Assembly: GCF_006539165.1 (NCBI RefSeq)
Contig: NZ_BJMM01000058.1
Span: 1-36,002 of the forward strand
Direction: 5' to 3'
From: Streptomyces cacaoi
GTDB lineage: Bacteria > Actinomycetota > Actinomycetes > Streptomycetales > Streptomycetaceae
DNA: 36,002 nucleotides
The notes beneath the pieces are model-generated. The model searched no databases and was not told the origin of the DNA. It was given only the letters and a program-made list of their open reading frames with translations. Made by a program: the position numbers and the translations under genes. Positions 24,296 to 35,076 of this stretch are shown here, one piece after another. Every line of letters begins with the position of its first letter. Position 1 is the stretch's first letter.

Positions 24296-24376
24296 TTACT
24301 TGCAACTTACTTGCCGCACGGCTAGTTGAGTACGATGGACAAGCTAGAGTCCTTACTAGCCGGGCGTCAAGTAAGT
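24296..24376. promoter_or_regulatory. TetR/MFS divergent operator region
   Basis: The gap is AT-richer than its surroundings and full of repeats. Direct copies of TTACTTGC lie at 24296-24303 and 24307-24314. An inverted pair, ACTTACTTG (24305-24313) and CAAGTAAGT (24368-24376), encloses a second inverted pair, GGCTAGT (24320-24326) and ACTAGCC (24355-24361). These are good candidates for TetR dimer sites that would shut off both genes. Confidence 0.7.
24341..24370 (-). promoter_or_regulatory. Promoter of the MFS exporter gene
   Basis: On the minus strand TTGACG (24370-24365) and TAGCTT (24346-24341) are 18 bp apart, a good housekeeping-sigma match. The element lies inside the inverted repeats, so repressor binding would block it. 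Confidence 0.65.
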
Positions 24377-24402
24377 TTTGCAGTGACTCGAAGGGGTCGG
24401 TC

Positions 24403-24972
24403 ATGAGCAGGGGAAACACCCGTCAGCGCATCCAGGACGTCGCCCTGGAGCTGTTCGCTGACCGGGGCTACGAGAAGACCTCGCTCAGAGAGATCGCCGA
24501 GCAGCTGGGCGTCACCAAGGCCGCGCTCTACTACCACTTCAAGACGAAGGAAGACCTCGTCGCGAGCATCTTCGACGACTACGCGGCCCGCCCCACGGAC
24601 GAGCTGATCGACTGGGCGAGCGACCAGCCGACGTCGCTGGAGACGAAGCTGGAGATCCTCCGCCGCTACAGCGAGTGCCTGAGCGGCGCCGAGCCGCTCT
24701 TCCGCTTCATGCACGAGAACCAGGCGGCACTGCGGGACCTGTCCATCGGCGAGAGGATGAAGGACCGCGTGCTCACGCTGCTCGACCTGATCCGCGAGGA
24801 GGACGCGCCGCTCACCGATCAAGTGCGCTGCTCCTCCGCTCTGTTCACGATGCACTCCACGATGTTCACGATGCGTGACACACCGTTCGCGAACGACGAG
24901 AAGCGCCAGGCCGCGCTGGAGGTCGCCCAGGAGCTGGTGGCGGCCGCACACCACGGCGATCCGGAGGGCTGA
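24403..24972 (+). CDS. TetR family transcriptional repressor
   Basis: This 189-residue one-component regulator has the N-terminal TetR helix-turn-helix at about residues 8-50 (RIQDVALELFADRGYEKTSLREIAEQLG, then VTKAALYYHFKTKEDL). The ligand-binding C-terminal half is diverse, as usual. The ATG at 24403 has AAGGGG seven bases upstream; the longer frame would overlap the MFS gene. It is divergent from the DHA2 exporter and most likely represses it and itself through the repeats between them. Release is probably by a hydrophobic drug, but the ligand is not predictable. TAGAGT at 24345-24350 is a possible -10 for this gene. Confidence 0.93.
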   Translation: MSRGNTRQRIQDVALELFADRGYEKTSLREIAEQLGVTKAALYYHFKTKEDLVASIFDDYAARPTDELIDWASDQPTSLETKLEILRRYSECLSGAEPLFRFMHENQAALRDLSIGERMKDRVLTLLDLIREEDAPLTDQVRCSSALFTMHSTMFTMRDTPFANDEKRQAALEVAQELVAAAHHGDPEG

Positions 24973-24989
24973 CCCGCCCCGCACGCGCG

Positions 24990-25019
24990 AGGGCGCCCCC
25001 GCCACTGCGGGAGCGCCCT
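24990..25019. terminator. Bidirectional terminator between tetR and M23 genes
   Basis: A 13-bp stem with one mismatch (24990-25002 with 25007-25019) and a 4-base loop lie between the convergent stops. Confidence 0.75.
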
Positions 25020-25076
25020 GTCGGCTGCGGCGCACGGCTGCGGAGCGCCGCCGGCCGTGCCGTGGCCCGTCGCCGG

Positions 25077-25784
25077 TCAGAACCGCACGCCGAGCGCCGC
25101 CATCGCGGCCTTCGGGTCCACGGCCGAGCCGTAGTCCGGGGTGTTGCGCACCTCGAAGTGCAGATGCGGGCCGGAGGAGTTGCCGGTGTTGCCGGACTTG
25201 CCGATGACCTGCCCGGTCCTCACCGTCTGCCCGGGCCGCACGTCGACCTGGGACAGATGCGCGTACTGGGTGTACTTGCCGTTGTCGTGGCGGACGACGA
25301 TCGCGTTGCCGTAGGCGGGGCCGTCGCCCGCGCCGTTGCCGCCGGCCTTGACGACGGTGCCCTTGTGGACCGCCTCGACGGGGGTACCGACCTTCACGGC
25401 GAAGTCCTGGCCGGAGTGGTTGTGCGCCCAGCGCCCGCCGGCCTTGCCGAAGGAGGCGGACAGCTCGTACTTCACGGCGACGGGCTTGATCCAGGACAGC
25501 TGGAGCCGCTTGGCGTCCCGCGCCGCCTTGGCCTTCTTCTCGGCCGCGCGCTTCTCGGCGTCCTTCTCCGCCTGCGTCACCTTGCGCTGCTCCTGCGCCT
25601 GCTGAAGGGTCGAGTCGGCGAGGCTCTTCGCCACATCGGCGGAGAAGATGCCGCCGTCGTTCTTCTCGCCGGCCTTCTCGGCCGCGAGGGCGGCGCCTGC
25701 GCCCAGGGCCATCGTCGCGCCGAGCCCGGCGACGAGGGCCGCCGCCTTGGCCGCGGTGCTGTTGGTGGTCCTAGTGCTCGACAT
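25077..25784 (-). CDS. Secreted M23 family metallopeptidase
   Basis: This 235-residue exported peptidoglycan peptidase has a signal peptide at about residues 1-34 (AAKAAALVAGLGATMALGAGAALAA). A Lys/Ala/Glu-rich helical segment at about 50-95 may form a coiled coil. The LytM/M23 domain at about 100-230 has zinc ligands in HNHSGQDFA (His, then Asp) and HLHFE. It would cut cell-wall cross-bridges or act as an endopeptidase activator; which is unknown. The ATG at 25784 has GGAGG ten bases upstream; the frame is open 20 codons further but without a better start. Streptomyces cell-wall hydrolase genes are often under c-di-AMP riboswitch control, but I could not find that element in the leader. Confidence 0.93.
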   Translation of the reverse strand: MSSTRTTNSTAAKAAALVAGLGATMALGAGAALAAEKAGEKNDGGIFSADVAKSLADSTLQQAQEQRKVTQAEKDAEKRAAEKKAKAARDAKRLQLSWIKPVAVKYELSASFGKAGGRWAHNHSGQDFAVKVGTPVEAVHKGTVVKAGGNGAGDGPAYGNAIVVRHDNGKYTQYAHLSQVDVRPGQTVRTGQVIGKSGNTGNSSGPHLHFEVRNTPDYGSAVDPKAAMAALGVRF

Positions 25785-26199
25785 GCGGGTGGTACCTCCG
25801 GGTGGGGGACGGGGGGCGGCGCCCGGTTGGTGCCGGACGCGCAACCTTGGTAACCCGCCCGGAAACCGACATCAAGGACGCTTCCTACTAAGGCGGAACG
25901 TAGACGGCTATGCGACCCGGATCACTCCTCGCCGCCGCGTCGCCCCCGCACCCGCCCCGGGACCCCGGCCGGCGCGCCGCGCCTTCCTAAGCCGCTTCGT
26001 ATGCGCCCGGACCCCTGTGCCGCACCTCACGGCCGGGCCCGCGGCGCTGTGGCGCCGCTCATATGGCCCCGCTCACGGCGGCACCTCTGCGTGGCCCGCC
26101 CGTCACCCTGTGCGGTGACGCCCCGGCCTCGCCCCTCCGGCCCGCCACCACGGGCCGCGCGAGCAGCTGTTCCCTCCCCACGCGTGCGCCCGTACGGCG
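25785..26199. other. Divergent intergenic region between M23 and NACHT genes
   Basis: About 415 bp separate the M23 start from the NACHT promoter. The M23-proximal part (25830-25920) is AT-richer and probably holds that gene's promoter, although no clear -35/-10 pair could be chosen. Bases 25930-26199 show no gene with coding character and no repeat of note. Confidence 0.4.
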
Positions 26200-26228
26200 T
26201 CGACGCGGGCAGCTGATCGTTCTACGCT
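26200..26228 (+). promoter_or_regulatory. Candidate promoter of the first NACHT gene
   Basis: TCGACG (26200-26205), a 17-bp spacer and TACGCT (26223-26228) resemble a housekeeping promoter. The leader would be about 57 bases and contains the GGAGAG ribosome site. The same TACGCT hexamer precedes the second NACHT gene. Confidence 0.45.
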
Positions 26229-26291
26229 GCTCGCCGTAAGCGACCCCGCACAGCGGGGAGTTGGACGGAGGCCGAACGGAGAGACGACGGG

Positions 26292-29200
26292 ATGGATGCC
26301 GGGATGGTGGGGGCGAAAATCGCCTCCGGCGTGGTGGCGCCGCTCGTGAGGAAGCTGTTCGTGACCGAGGGGCCGGGCGCGGGGCTGGCCGGGCGCCCGG
26401 TGCGGGTCTCCGGGCTCGTCTCCTTCCGCGGGGAGAAGCGCACCCTGGGGCGCAAGGAGTTGCAGCGGATCGCCGACGAACTGGTCCGGCGTGCCGTCCG
26501 GGAGCTGGGCCCGCACGAGGCCCCGGACCAGGACGAGGCCCGCCGGGTCGCCCGATGGCTGGGCCGGGCCCTGCACGCCCTCGGCGACATCGGCCTGACC
26601 GATCTGGAGGCCGTCCAGCTGGGGCACACCGACTTCGGCCGGGCCCTGCACGCGCAGGCCGCGCTCCAGCGGGACGTGCTGGAGTTCAACGAGGCGGAGG
26701 AGGCGCTCTACCACCGCGTCCTGGACACCGCGTGCCTGCACATCCTGCACTTCTTCACGCAGCGTTCCACGTTCGTCGCCCGCACCCTGGTCGAGCAGAG
26801 CCGCACCCTGGCCGAGCTGGTGACCCTCGTGGACGTGCTCATCGAGCGCATCCCCGCGCGCTCCGCCCAGGACGCCGAGTTCGAGCAGGGCTATGCGCGC
26901 TATGTCGCCAACCGGCACTGCACGCTGACGATCTACGGCATCGACATGCAGCAGGCCAGCGAGTGGCCGCTGGACACCGCCTATCTCAGCCTGGAGGCGA
27001 TCGCCCCGCGGGAGCACCGCGGGGACGCGCTGGGGGCGACGGACGACACCGCGTGGGCCCCGCAGACCGCCGGCCCGCAGCCCGTCGAACAAGCTCTCGC
27101 AGGGCACCACCGTGTGCTGCTGCGCGGCGTCGCCGGCTCCGGCAAGACGACGCTCGTGCAGTGGCTGGCCGTCAAGACCGCACGGCAGACCGAACTCACC
27201 GGCCGGATGGCCCACTTGATCGGCCGGGTGCCGTTCGTGCTGCCCCTGCGCTCCCTCACCCGCGAGGGCGGCACGCTCCCGACCCCCGAGAGCTTCCTGT
27301 CCGCCGTCGGCTGCCCGCTGGCCGGCTCGCAGCCGCCCGGCTGGGCCGACCGCGTGCTGGCCGCGGGGCGCGGGCTGCTGCTGATCGACGGCGTCGACGA
27401 GGTGCCCGAGGACGAACGCGCCCGCACCCGCCGCTGGCTGCGCGATCTGCTGGCGGCCTTCGAGGACAACCTCGTCCTCGTCACCTCCCGCCCCTCCGCC
27501 GTGCGGGAGGACTGGCTCGACGCCGAGGACTTCACCGAACTCGTCCTCTCCCCCATGCGGCCCGCGGATGTGGACGTCTTCATCGACCGCTGGCACACCG
27601 CCGCAGAAGCGCGCGAAGAGCTGGCCGCCTCCCTGCGCACAGCTGTCCGCACTAAGTCCGAGCTGACCAGGCTGGCCACCAACCCCCTGCTGTGCGGCCT
27701 CATCTGTGCCCTGCACCGTGAGCGGCACGGCTTCCTGCCCCGCGGACGCAAGGCGCTCTACGACGCCGCGCTCAGCATGCTCCTGGAGCGCCGGGACCGC
27801 GAACGCGCCGTCCACGAGCACCGGCAGGCCATCGAACTGGACGAGGAATCCCAGGTCGAGCTGTTGCAGAAGCTCGCCTACTGGCTCATCCGCAACGGCC
27901 GTTCGGAGCTGGCCGACGCCGACGCCATCGGCCTGCTGGAGCGGGTGCTGCCCTCGATGTCGTACGCGGCCGAACAGGGCACGGCCGAGCAGATCCACCG
28001 CCATCTGCTGGTGCGCTCGGGGCTGCTGCGCGAACCCGCGCCCGGCTCGGTCGACTTCGTGCACCGCACCTTCCAGGACTACCTGGGCGCGAAGGCCGCC
28101 GTGGAGGAGCGCGACTTCGGTGTGCTCGTCCAGCACGCCCATCTGGACCAGTGGGAGGACGTCCTGCGCATGGCCGTGGCACACGCCCGGCCGGACGAGC
28201 GGGCACAGCTGCTCGGCTCCCTCGTACGGCGCGGTGACGACGAACCGGATCACCGCACCCGGTTGCATCTGCTGGCGATGGCCTGTCTGGAGCACGCCAC
28301 GAAGCTCGACCCGGCGGTACGCACCGCGGTCGAACAGCGGGCCCGGGCCCTGGTACCGCCGCGCAGCATCGACGAGGCGAAGGCGCTCGCCGAAGTGGGC
28401 CCCGTCGTCCTGGAGCTGCTGCCGGGCCCGGACGAGCTGGACGCCGAGGAGGCCCAGGCCACGGTCCACGCGGCCGCCCAGATCGGCACCCGCGCCGCCC
28501 TGCCCGTCCTCGCCCGGTTCCGCGACCACGAGGCCCCCGCCGTCCTCGACCAGCTCGGCAACCACTGGGACCGCTTCGAGACGAGCACCTACGCCTACGA
28601 GATCGTCCGCTGGCTCGTGCAGCGGCCGGAGCCGCTCATCACGGTCCGCACCCGTGAGGAGATGATCGCCTGGAGCGCGCTCGGCGGCAGCGAACAGGTC
28701 CGCTTCACCGGGGACTTCTCGCCCGAGCAGATCCTGGACGCCGTACCGGCGGGAAAGGTCCGCCGGCTCGTCCTGGCCCGGAACCCGGGCCTCACCGACG
28801 TCGGTTTTCTCGCCTCCCTGCCGACCCTGCGCGAGGTGCACTTCTTCGACTGCCCCCAGCTGCGCGACCTTTCCGGGCTGGACGCGCTGCCGCTGGAGGG
28901 CCTCGCGCTGGAACAGGTGCCACAGCTGGAGACCCTCGGCGGACTGGGACAGCTGAGGGCGCTGCACCTCAACGCCGAGGTGCCCTTCCCCGGCTGGCAG
29001 GCCCTGCGCGCGGCCGGCGGGCTGACCTATCTGCGCACCCTCCCCCAGACGACGGCCCTGTCCGGACTCGCGCACTTCCCGCAGCTGAGCGCGTTGCACC
29101 TCGGCCCCGGCAGCACCACCAGGCTGGGCGACTACCGCCCGCTGGGCCACGCCGACTGGGAAACCCTCGCCCAGCTGCGGGAGTTGGGCCGGCTCACCAT

Positions 29201-29510
29201 CGGCGCCGTACAGCTGGCCCGCTCCACCGACATGGCGCAGCCCCTGCACGGCGTCGAACAGCTCGTCCTCCGGGACATGCTGCTGCTGGACGAGGAGACC
29301 CGGCCCGCCGCCCTGCCGGACCCCGCCGTCTTCCCCCGGCTGACGCGGCTCATGCTGTTCGAACCGCCCGACGGCCTCGATCTCTCCCCGCTCGCCGGCC
29401 TCCCCGGGCTGCGCTCCCTGCACCTCTCCCGCCCCGAGGGCCACCTGGACACCTCGGTGCTCCCGGACCACGTCGAGGTCACCCGCTTCCCCCGGCGCCG
29501 CCGCACCTGA
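26292..29510 (+). CDS. NACHT NTPase with leucine-rich C-terminus (bacterial NLR-like)
   Basis: This 1072-residue STAND NTPase resembles bacterial NLR-type anti-phage proteins. Residues 1-250 are a helical N-terminal domain (MVGAKIASGVVAPLVRKLF...), probably of the NACHT-associated helical (NNH) kind. The NACHT has Walker A GVAGSGKTT at 279-287 with Lys285, and Walker B LLLIDGVDE at 362-370. It continues through ATNPLLCGLICAL to a winged-helix-type segment VDFVHRTFQDYLGAK near 587-601. Helical repeats cover about 600-815. From about 820 to 1060 there are leucine-rich units of about 22 residues (RRLVLARNPGLTDVGFL, REVHFFDCPQLRDLSGL...). ATG 26292 has GGAGAG eight bases ahead. Tandem with a shorter paralogue. 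Defence is inferred from family; trigger and effector are unknown. Confidence 0.9.
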   Translation: MDAGMVGAKIASGVVAPLVRKLFVTEGPGAGLAGRPVRVSGLVSFRGEKRTLGRKELQRIADELVRRAVRELGPHEAPDQDEARRVARWLGRALHALGDIGLTDLEAVQLGHTDFGRALHAQAALQRDVLEFNEAEEALYHRVLDTACLHILHFFTQRSTFVARTLVEQSRTLAELVTLVDVLIERIPARSAQDAEFEQGYARYVANRHCTLTIYGIDMQQASEWPLDTAYLSLEAIAPREHRGDALGATDDTAWAPQTAGPQPVEQALAGHHRVLLRGVAGSGKTTLVQWLAVKTARQTELTGRMAHLIGRVPFVLPLRSLTREGGTLPTPESFLSAVGCPLAGSQPPGWADRVLAAGRGLLLIDGVDEVPEDERARTRRWLRDLLAAFEDNLVLVTSRPSAVREDWLDAEDFTELVLSPMRPADVDVFIDRWHTAAEAREELAASLRTAVRTKSELTRLATNPLLCGLICALHRERHGFLPRGRKALYDAALSMLLERRDRERAVHEHRQAIELDEESQVELLQKLAYWLIRNGRSELADADAIGLLERVLPSMSYAAEQGTAEQIHRHLLVRSGLLREPAPGSVDFVHRTFQDYLGAKAAVEERDFGVLVQHAHLDQWEDVLRMAVAHARPDERAQLLGSLVRRGDDEPDHRTRLHLLAMACLEHATKLDPAVRTAVEQRARALVPPRSIDEAKALAEVGPVVLELLPGPDELDAEEAQATVHAAAQIGTRAALPVLARFRDHEAPAVLDQLGNHWDRFETSTYAYEIVRWLVQRPEPLITVRTREEMIAWSALGGSEQVRFTGDFSPEQILDAVPAGKVRRLVLARNPGLTDVGFLASLPTLREVHFFDCPQLRDLSGLDALPLEGLALEQVPQLETLGGLGQLRALHLNAEVPFPGWQALRAAGGLTYLRTLPQTTALSGLAHFPQLSALHLGPGSTTRLGDYRPLGHADWETLAQLRELGRLTIGAVQLARSTDMAQPLHGVEQLVLRDMLLLDEETRPAALPDPAVFPRLTRLMLFEPPDGLDLSPLAGLPGLRSLHLSRPEGHLDTSVLPDHVEVTRFPRRRRT

Positions 29511-29547
29511 ACCGCTGCCGGGTCCGGCCACCTGGCGAGAACGCAGG

Positions 29548-29577
29548 GTGACCTGTGACACACGGACGGCTTACGCT
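29548..29577 (+). promoter_or_regulatory. Candidate promoter of the second NACHT gene
   Basis: GTGACC (29548-29553), an 18-bp spacer and TACGCT (29572-29577) lie just past the first NACHT stop. If used, the second gene has its own transcript with a leader of about 200 bases. Confidence 0.4.
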
Positions 29578-29704
29578 GGTCGGGAGCAGACGTTCCGCCG
29601 CCGTCGCCGACACCGGCCGCCGGCACCGCCGTTCCCGGCCGCCGGCTCTCCACCGGCACTCGGTACCCGGTGGCCGGCACCCCGCAGTCAGCACCCAGCT
29701 CCTC

Positions 29705-29764
29705 GCAGTCGCCAGCAGTCGCCAGCAGTCGCCAGCAGTCACCAGCAGCCGCCAGCAGCCGCCG
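29705..29764. repeat. Six 10-bp tandem repeats in the leader of the second NACHT gene
   Basis: Units of CAGTCGCCAG follow one another: three are identical, the fourth is CAGTCACCAG, and the last two are CAGCCGCCAG/CAGCCGCCGC. They end 21 bases before the ATG at 29786. Ten base pairs is one helical turn and not a multiple of three. Confidence 0.9.
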
Positions 29765-29785
29765 CTTCGGCAGGGGGCCCACCGC

Positions 29786-32380
29786 ATGGATCCCGCAGTC
29801 CGTCTCGCGTCCACCGTCGCCGATCCCCTCGTCAGCCGGCTGCTGCTGCCCACCGAGGCAGCCACGGACGACGGGGCACACCCCGGGGAGCCCGAACTGC
29901 TCGCCCGGATCGTCTCGTTCCGCGGCGCGGACCCGCCGCTGGGCTACGAGGACCTGCTCGCGCTCGCCGAGGAGTTCGTCGCCCGCACCGCCGCCCGGCA
30001 CCATCTGCCCACGCGCGACGAGGCGCCCGTCGCCACGGTGCTCTCCCGCACCCTGTGGACCATCGGCGAGCTGCCCACCACCGACGCGCAGGCCGTCCGC
30101 CTCGGCCCGCAGGACTACGCGCGCACCCTGCGCTCCGCCGTGCCCGGTGCCGACCGCGAACTGTCCCCGGAGGCCGCCTGGTTCCACGACCGGCTCCTGG
30201 TCACCGTCTGTCTGCATCTGCTGCACCAGCTCATCCGCCGCTCCCCGCGTCTGTCCGAACGGCTGCCCGAACGCGCCCACCGGATCCGGCAGTTGGTCGA
30301 CCTCAACGACGTCGACGCCGTCCGGAGCCGGCCCGAGCCCTCCGCGCACGACGCCGCCTTCGAGGCCCGCTACGCCCACTCCGTCGTCGAGCTGTACAAC
30401 CACGTCACGATCCACGGCATCGACCTGCCCAACCCCAACACGCCGGACAGCTGGTCCCTGGACGCCACCTATCTCAGCCTCAGCGCCGAGTTCGGCGCCC
30501 CCGGCGGCGCCCCGCCGGCCGGTCCGGACGACGGCGACAGCGGCGAACCCGTCCTGTCCGTCGACCGGGCGCTCGGCGGCCACGAACGGGTACTGCTGCG
30601 CGGCGTCGCCGGCTCCGGCAAGACGACGCTCGTGCAGTGGCTCGCCGTCACCGCCGCCCGCGACGCGTTCCCCGCCGAACTGGCCACGCTGCGCGGCCGG
30701 ATCCCGCTCGTGCTGCCCGTCCGCCGGTTCGCCCGGGAGGGATTCCCCGGCCCCGACGACTTCCTGCACGCCGTCCGTCACCCCCTCGCCGACGAGGCCC
30801 CGGACGGCTGGGTGGCACGCGTCCTGACCGAGGAGCGCGGCCTGCTCCTCGTCGACGGCATCGACGAGGCGCCCGAAGCCGGCCGTGCGGCCCTCCGGGA
30901 CGCGCTGCGCCGGCTGATGCGCATCTACTCCGGCAACTTCTGCCTGGTCACCTCGCGGCACTCCGCCGTCGAACCCGACTGGCTCGCCGACGAGGGCTTC
31001 GACGAGCTGGCGCTCGCGCCGATGAACCGCGACCAGGTCGCCGCCTTCATCACCGCCTGGCACACCGCGGCCGCCGACGACGAAGGCAAGGACCACGCCC
31101 ACCTCACCACCTACCGCGACCGGCTGCTCGCCACCATCCCCCTCTACCGCGAGCTGCGCGGGCTGGCCACCAACCCCCTGATGTGCGGACTCATCTGCGC
31201 CCTCAACCGCGACCGCTCCGGCTCCCTCCCGCAGGGCCGCAAGGAGCTGTACGAGGCGGCCATGCAGATGCTCCTCCAGCGCCGCGACCCCGAACGCCGG
31301 GTGCTCTACGCCGACGCCGTCCGGCTCCAGCGCAGCGCCCGCGAACGGCTGCTGCGCAAGCTGGCCTACCGCATGCTGACCGAACACCGCTCCGAGCTGA
31401 CGACCCCGGAGGCCCTCGACGAGATCGGCCGGCATCTGCCCGCCATACCCGCCGCCGCGGGCCAGGGCGGTGCCCGCGGCATCTTCAACCATCTGCTGCT
31501 GCGCACCGGTGTGCTGCGCGAACAGTCCGCCCGCGCCGTGGAGTTCGTCCACCGCACCGTCCAGGACTATCTCGCCGCGAAGGAGGCCGTCGAACAGGGC
31601 GCCTTCGATCTGCTGCTCGCACACGCGCACGAGTCCGAGTGGGAGGAGGTGATCCGGATGGCCGTCGCACACGCCCGGCCCGCGGAATGCGCCCGGCTCC
31701 TCGGCGGACTGCTCGCCCCCGGCCACACCGGGATGCAGCGCAACCGCCGCCGGCTCCTCGCCGCCGCCTGCCTGGAACACGTCACCGAGCTGGACCCGGA
31801 CACCCATGCCCGGATCCGCCGCGAGACCCGCCACATGGTGCGCCCGACGACCGTCGCCGCCGCCCGCAGCCTGGGCTGGGTCGGCCCGATCGTCCTGGAG
31901 ATGCTGCCCGACCCGGCGCACGTCCCCGACGACGAGGCGTACCGGCTGGCCGTCACCGTCACCCGCATCAGCGACGACGCCGCCATCCACTACCTCGCCC
32001 AGCTGCGCAACCGCGCCTCGCTCAAGCTACGGGCCGAACTCGCGCACGGCTGGCGCAACTTCGACACCGACCGGTACGCCGAGGAGATCATCAGCCATCT
32101 CGATCCCGAGGGGCTGTACTTCCCGGTCTCCGACCGTTACGAACTCGCCGCACTGCGCAAGCTCGGCGGCCGGGCGCGGGTACAGATCGTCGGCCGGTTC
32201 AGCCCCGACGAACTGTTGGAGGGGCTCTGCCTGGACCAGCTCACCCATCTGTGGCTCGCCTACGACCTCGGCGCCTCCATGGACTGGCTGGCCGCCTTCC
32301 CCCACCTCACGACGCTCCGCGTCAACCCCCGTCTCCCCCGGGTGCACGGCGTCCCCCACGGCATCCGCATCCTGTCCTGA
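29786..32380 (+). CDS. NACHT NTPase paralogue with short C-terminus
   Basis: This 864-residue paralogue of the preceding protein has the same order of parts. The helical N-terminal domain spans about 1-245. Walker A GVAGSGKTT is at 273-281 (Lys279) and Walker B LLLVDGIDE at 353-361. ATNPLMCGLICALN follows, then VEFVHRTVQDYLAAK at 585-599 and helical repeats to about 800. Where the first protein continues into more than ten leucine-rich units, this one stops after one or two (LTHLWLAYDLGASMDWL...). The ATG at 29786 is supported by AGGGGG eight bases upstream. The frame stays open to 29555, but that part lies over the promoter and the 10-bp repeats and has no family similarity. It may partner with or regulate its neighbour. 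Confidence 0.88.
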   Translation: MDPAVRLASTVADPLVSRLLLPTEAATDDGAHPGEPELLARIVSFRGADPPLGYEDLLALAEEFVARTAARHHLPTRDEAPVATVLSRTLWTIGELPTTDAQAVRLGPQDYARTLRSAVPGADRELSPEAAWFHDRLLVTVCLHLLHQLIRRSPRLSERLPERAHRIRQLVDLNDVDAVRSRPEPSAHDAAFEARYAHSVVELYNHVTIHGIDLPNPNTPDSWSLDATYLSLSAEFGAPGGAPPAGPDDGDSGEPVLSVDRALGGHERVLLRGVAGSGKTTLVQWLAVTAARDAFPAELATLRGRIPLVLPVRRFAREGFPGPDDFLHAVRHPLADEAPDGWVARVLTEERGLLLVDGIDEAPEAGRAALRDALRRLMRIYSGNFCLVTSRHSAVEPDWLADEGFDELALAPMNRDQVAAFITAWHTAAADDEGKDHAHLTTYRDRLLATIPLYRELRGLATNPLMCGLICALNRDRSGSLPQGRKELYEAAMQMLLQRRDPERRVLYADAVRLQRSARERLLRKLAYRMLTEHRSELTTPEALDEIGRHLPAIPAAAGQGGARGIFNHLLLRTGVLREQSARAVEFVHRTVQDYLAAKEAVEQGAFDLLLAHAHESEWEEVIRMAVAHARPAECARLLGGLLAPGHTGMQRNRRRLLAAACLEHVTELDPDTHARIRRETRHMVRPTTVAAARSLGWVGPIVLEMLPDPAHVPDDEAYRLAVTVTRISDDAAIHYLAQLRNRASLKLRAELAHGWRNFDTDRYAEEIISHLDPEGLYFPVSDRYELAALRKLGGRARVQIVGRFSPDELLEGLCLDQLTHLWLAYDLGASMDWLAAFPHLTTLRVNPRLPRVHGVPHGIRILS

Positions 32381-32418
32381 ACGCTCCGGAACGCCCCTGA
32401 ACGCTCCTGAACGCAACG
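32379..32418. repeat. 10-bp tandem repeat at the end of the NACHT pair
   Basis: Four copies of GAACGCTCCT-like sequence (GAACGCTCCG, GAACGCCCCT, GAACGCTCCT, GAACGCAACG) begin in the stop codon of the second NACHT gene. Confidence 0.8.
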
Positions 32419-32442
32419 GCCGACGACGGCCACAGCACACGA

Positions 32443-32476
32443 AAGCGGGGCCGGCCCCGAAGGGCCGACCCCGCTT
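32443..32476. terminator. Bidirectional terminator between NACHT and clpC
   Basis: A 15-bp stem with one mismatch (32443-32457 with 32462-32476) and a CGAA loop lies in the convergent gap, flanked by A-rich sequence on the left and T-rich on the right. Confidence 0.85.
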
Positions 32477-32489
32477 CACGACGGTGCCG

Positions 32490-35015
<2,526 letters not shown>

Positions 35016-35046
35016 CGTTAATCGCTCCTCAGAGCGGTCAGGCAGT

Positions 35047-35063
35047 GAGGGGACGCTCCCCTC
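35047..35063. other. Small hairpin in the clpC leader
   Basis: GAGGGGA pairs with TCCCCTC across a 3-base loop (7-bp stem), 32 bases upstream of the clpC ATG and inside its predicted leader. It could affect mRNA stability or translation. Confidence 0.45.
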
Positions 35064-35076
35064 GCTGTCCTTCCGC

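Noticed and set aside
25785..25990. c-di-AMP (ydaO/yuaA) riboswitch before the M23 peptidase, prompted by disA nearby
   Set aside because: I could not find the conserved riboswitch core sequences in the leader.
29705..29764. CRISPR-like array
   Set aside because: The units are only 10 bp with no spacers and no cas genes nearby.
29555..29785. GTG-initiated N-terminal extension of the second NACHT protein
   Set aside because: It would be translated over the promoter and 10-bp repeats, has no similarity to its paralogue's N-terminus, and the ATG at 29786 has a good ribosome site.
26103..31990. Very long minus-strand frames opposite both NACHT genes
   Set aside because: They mirror the high-GC third positions of the plus-strand genes and their translations are compositionally abnormal.
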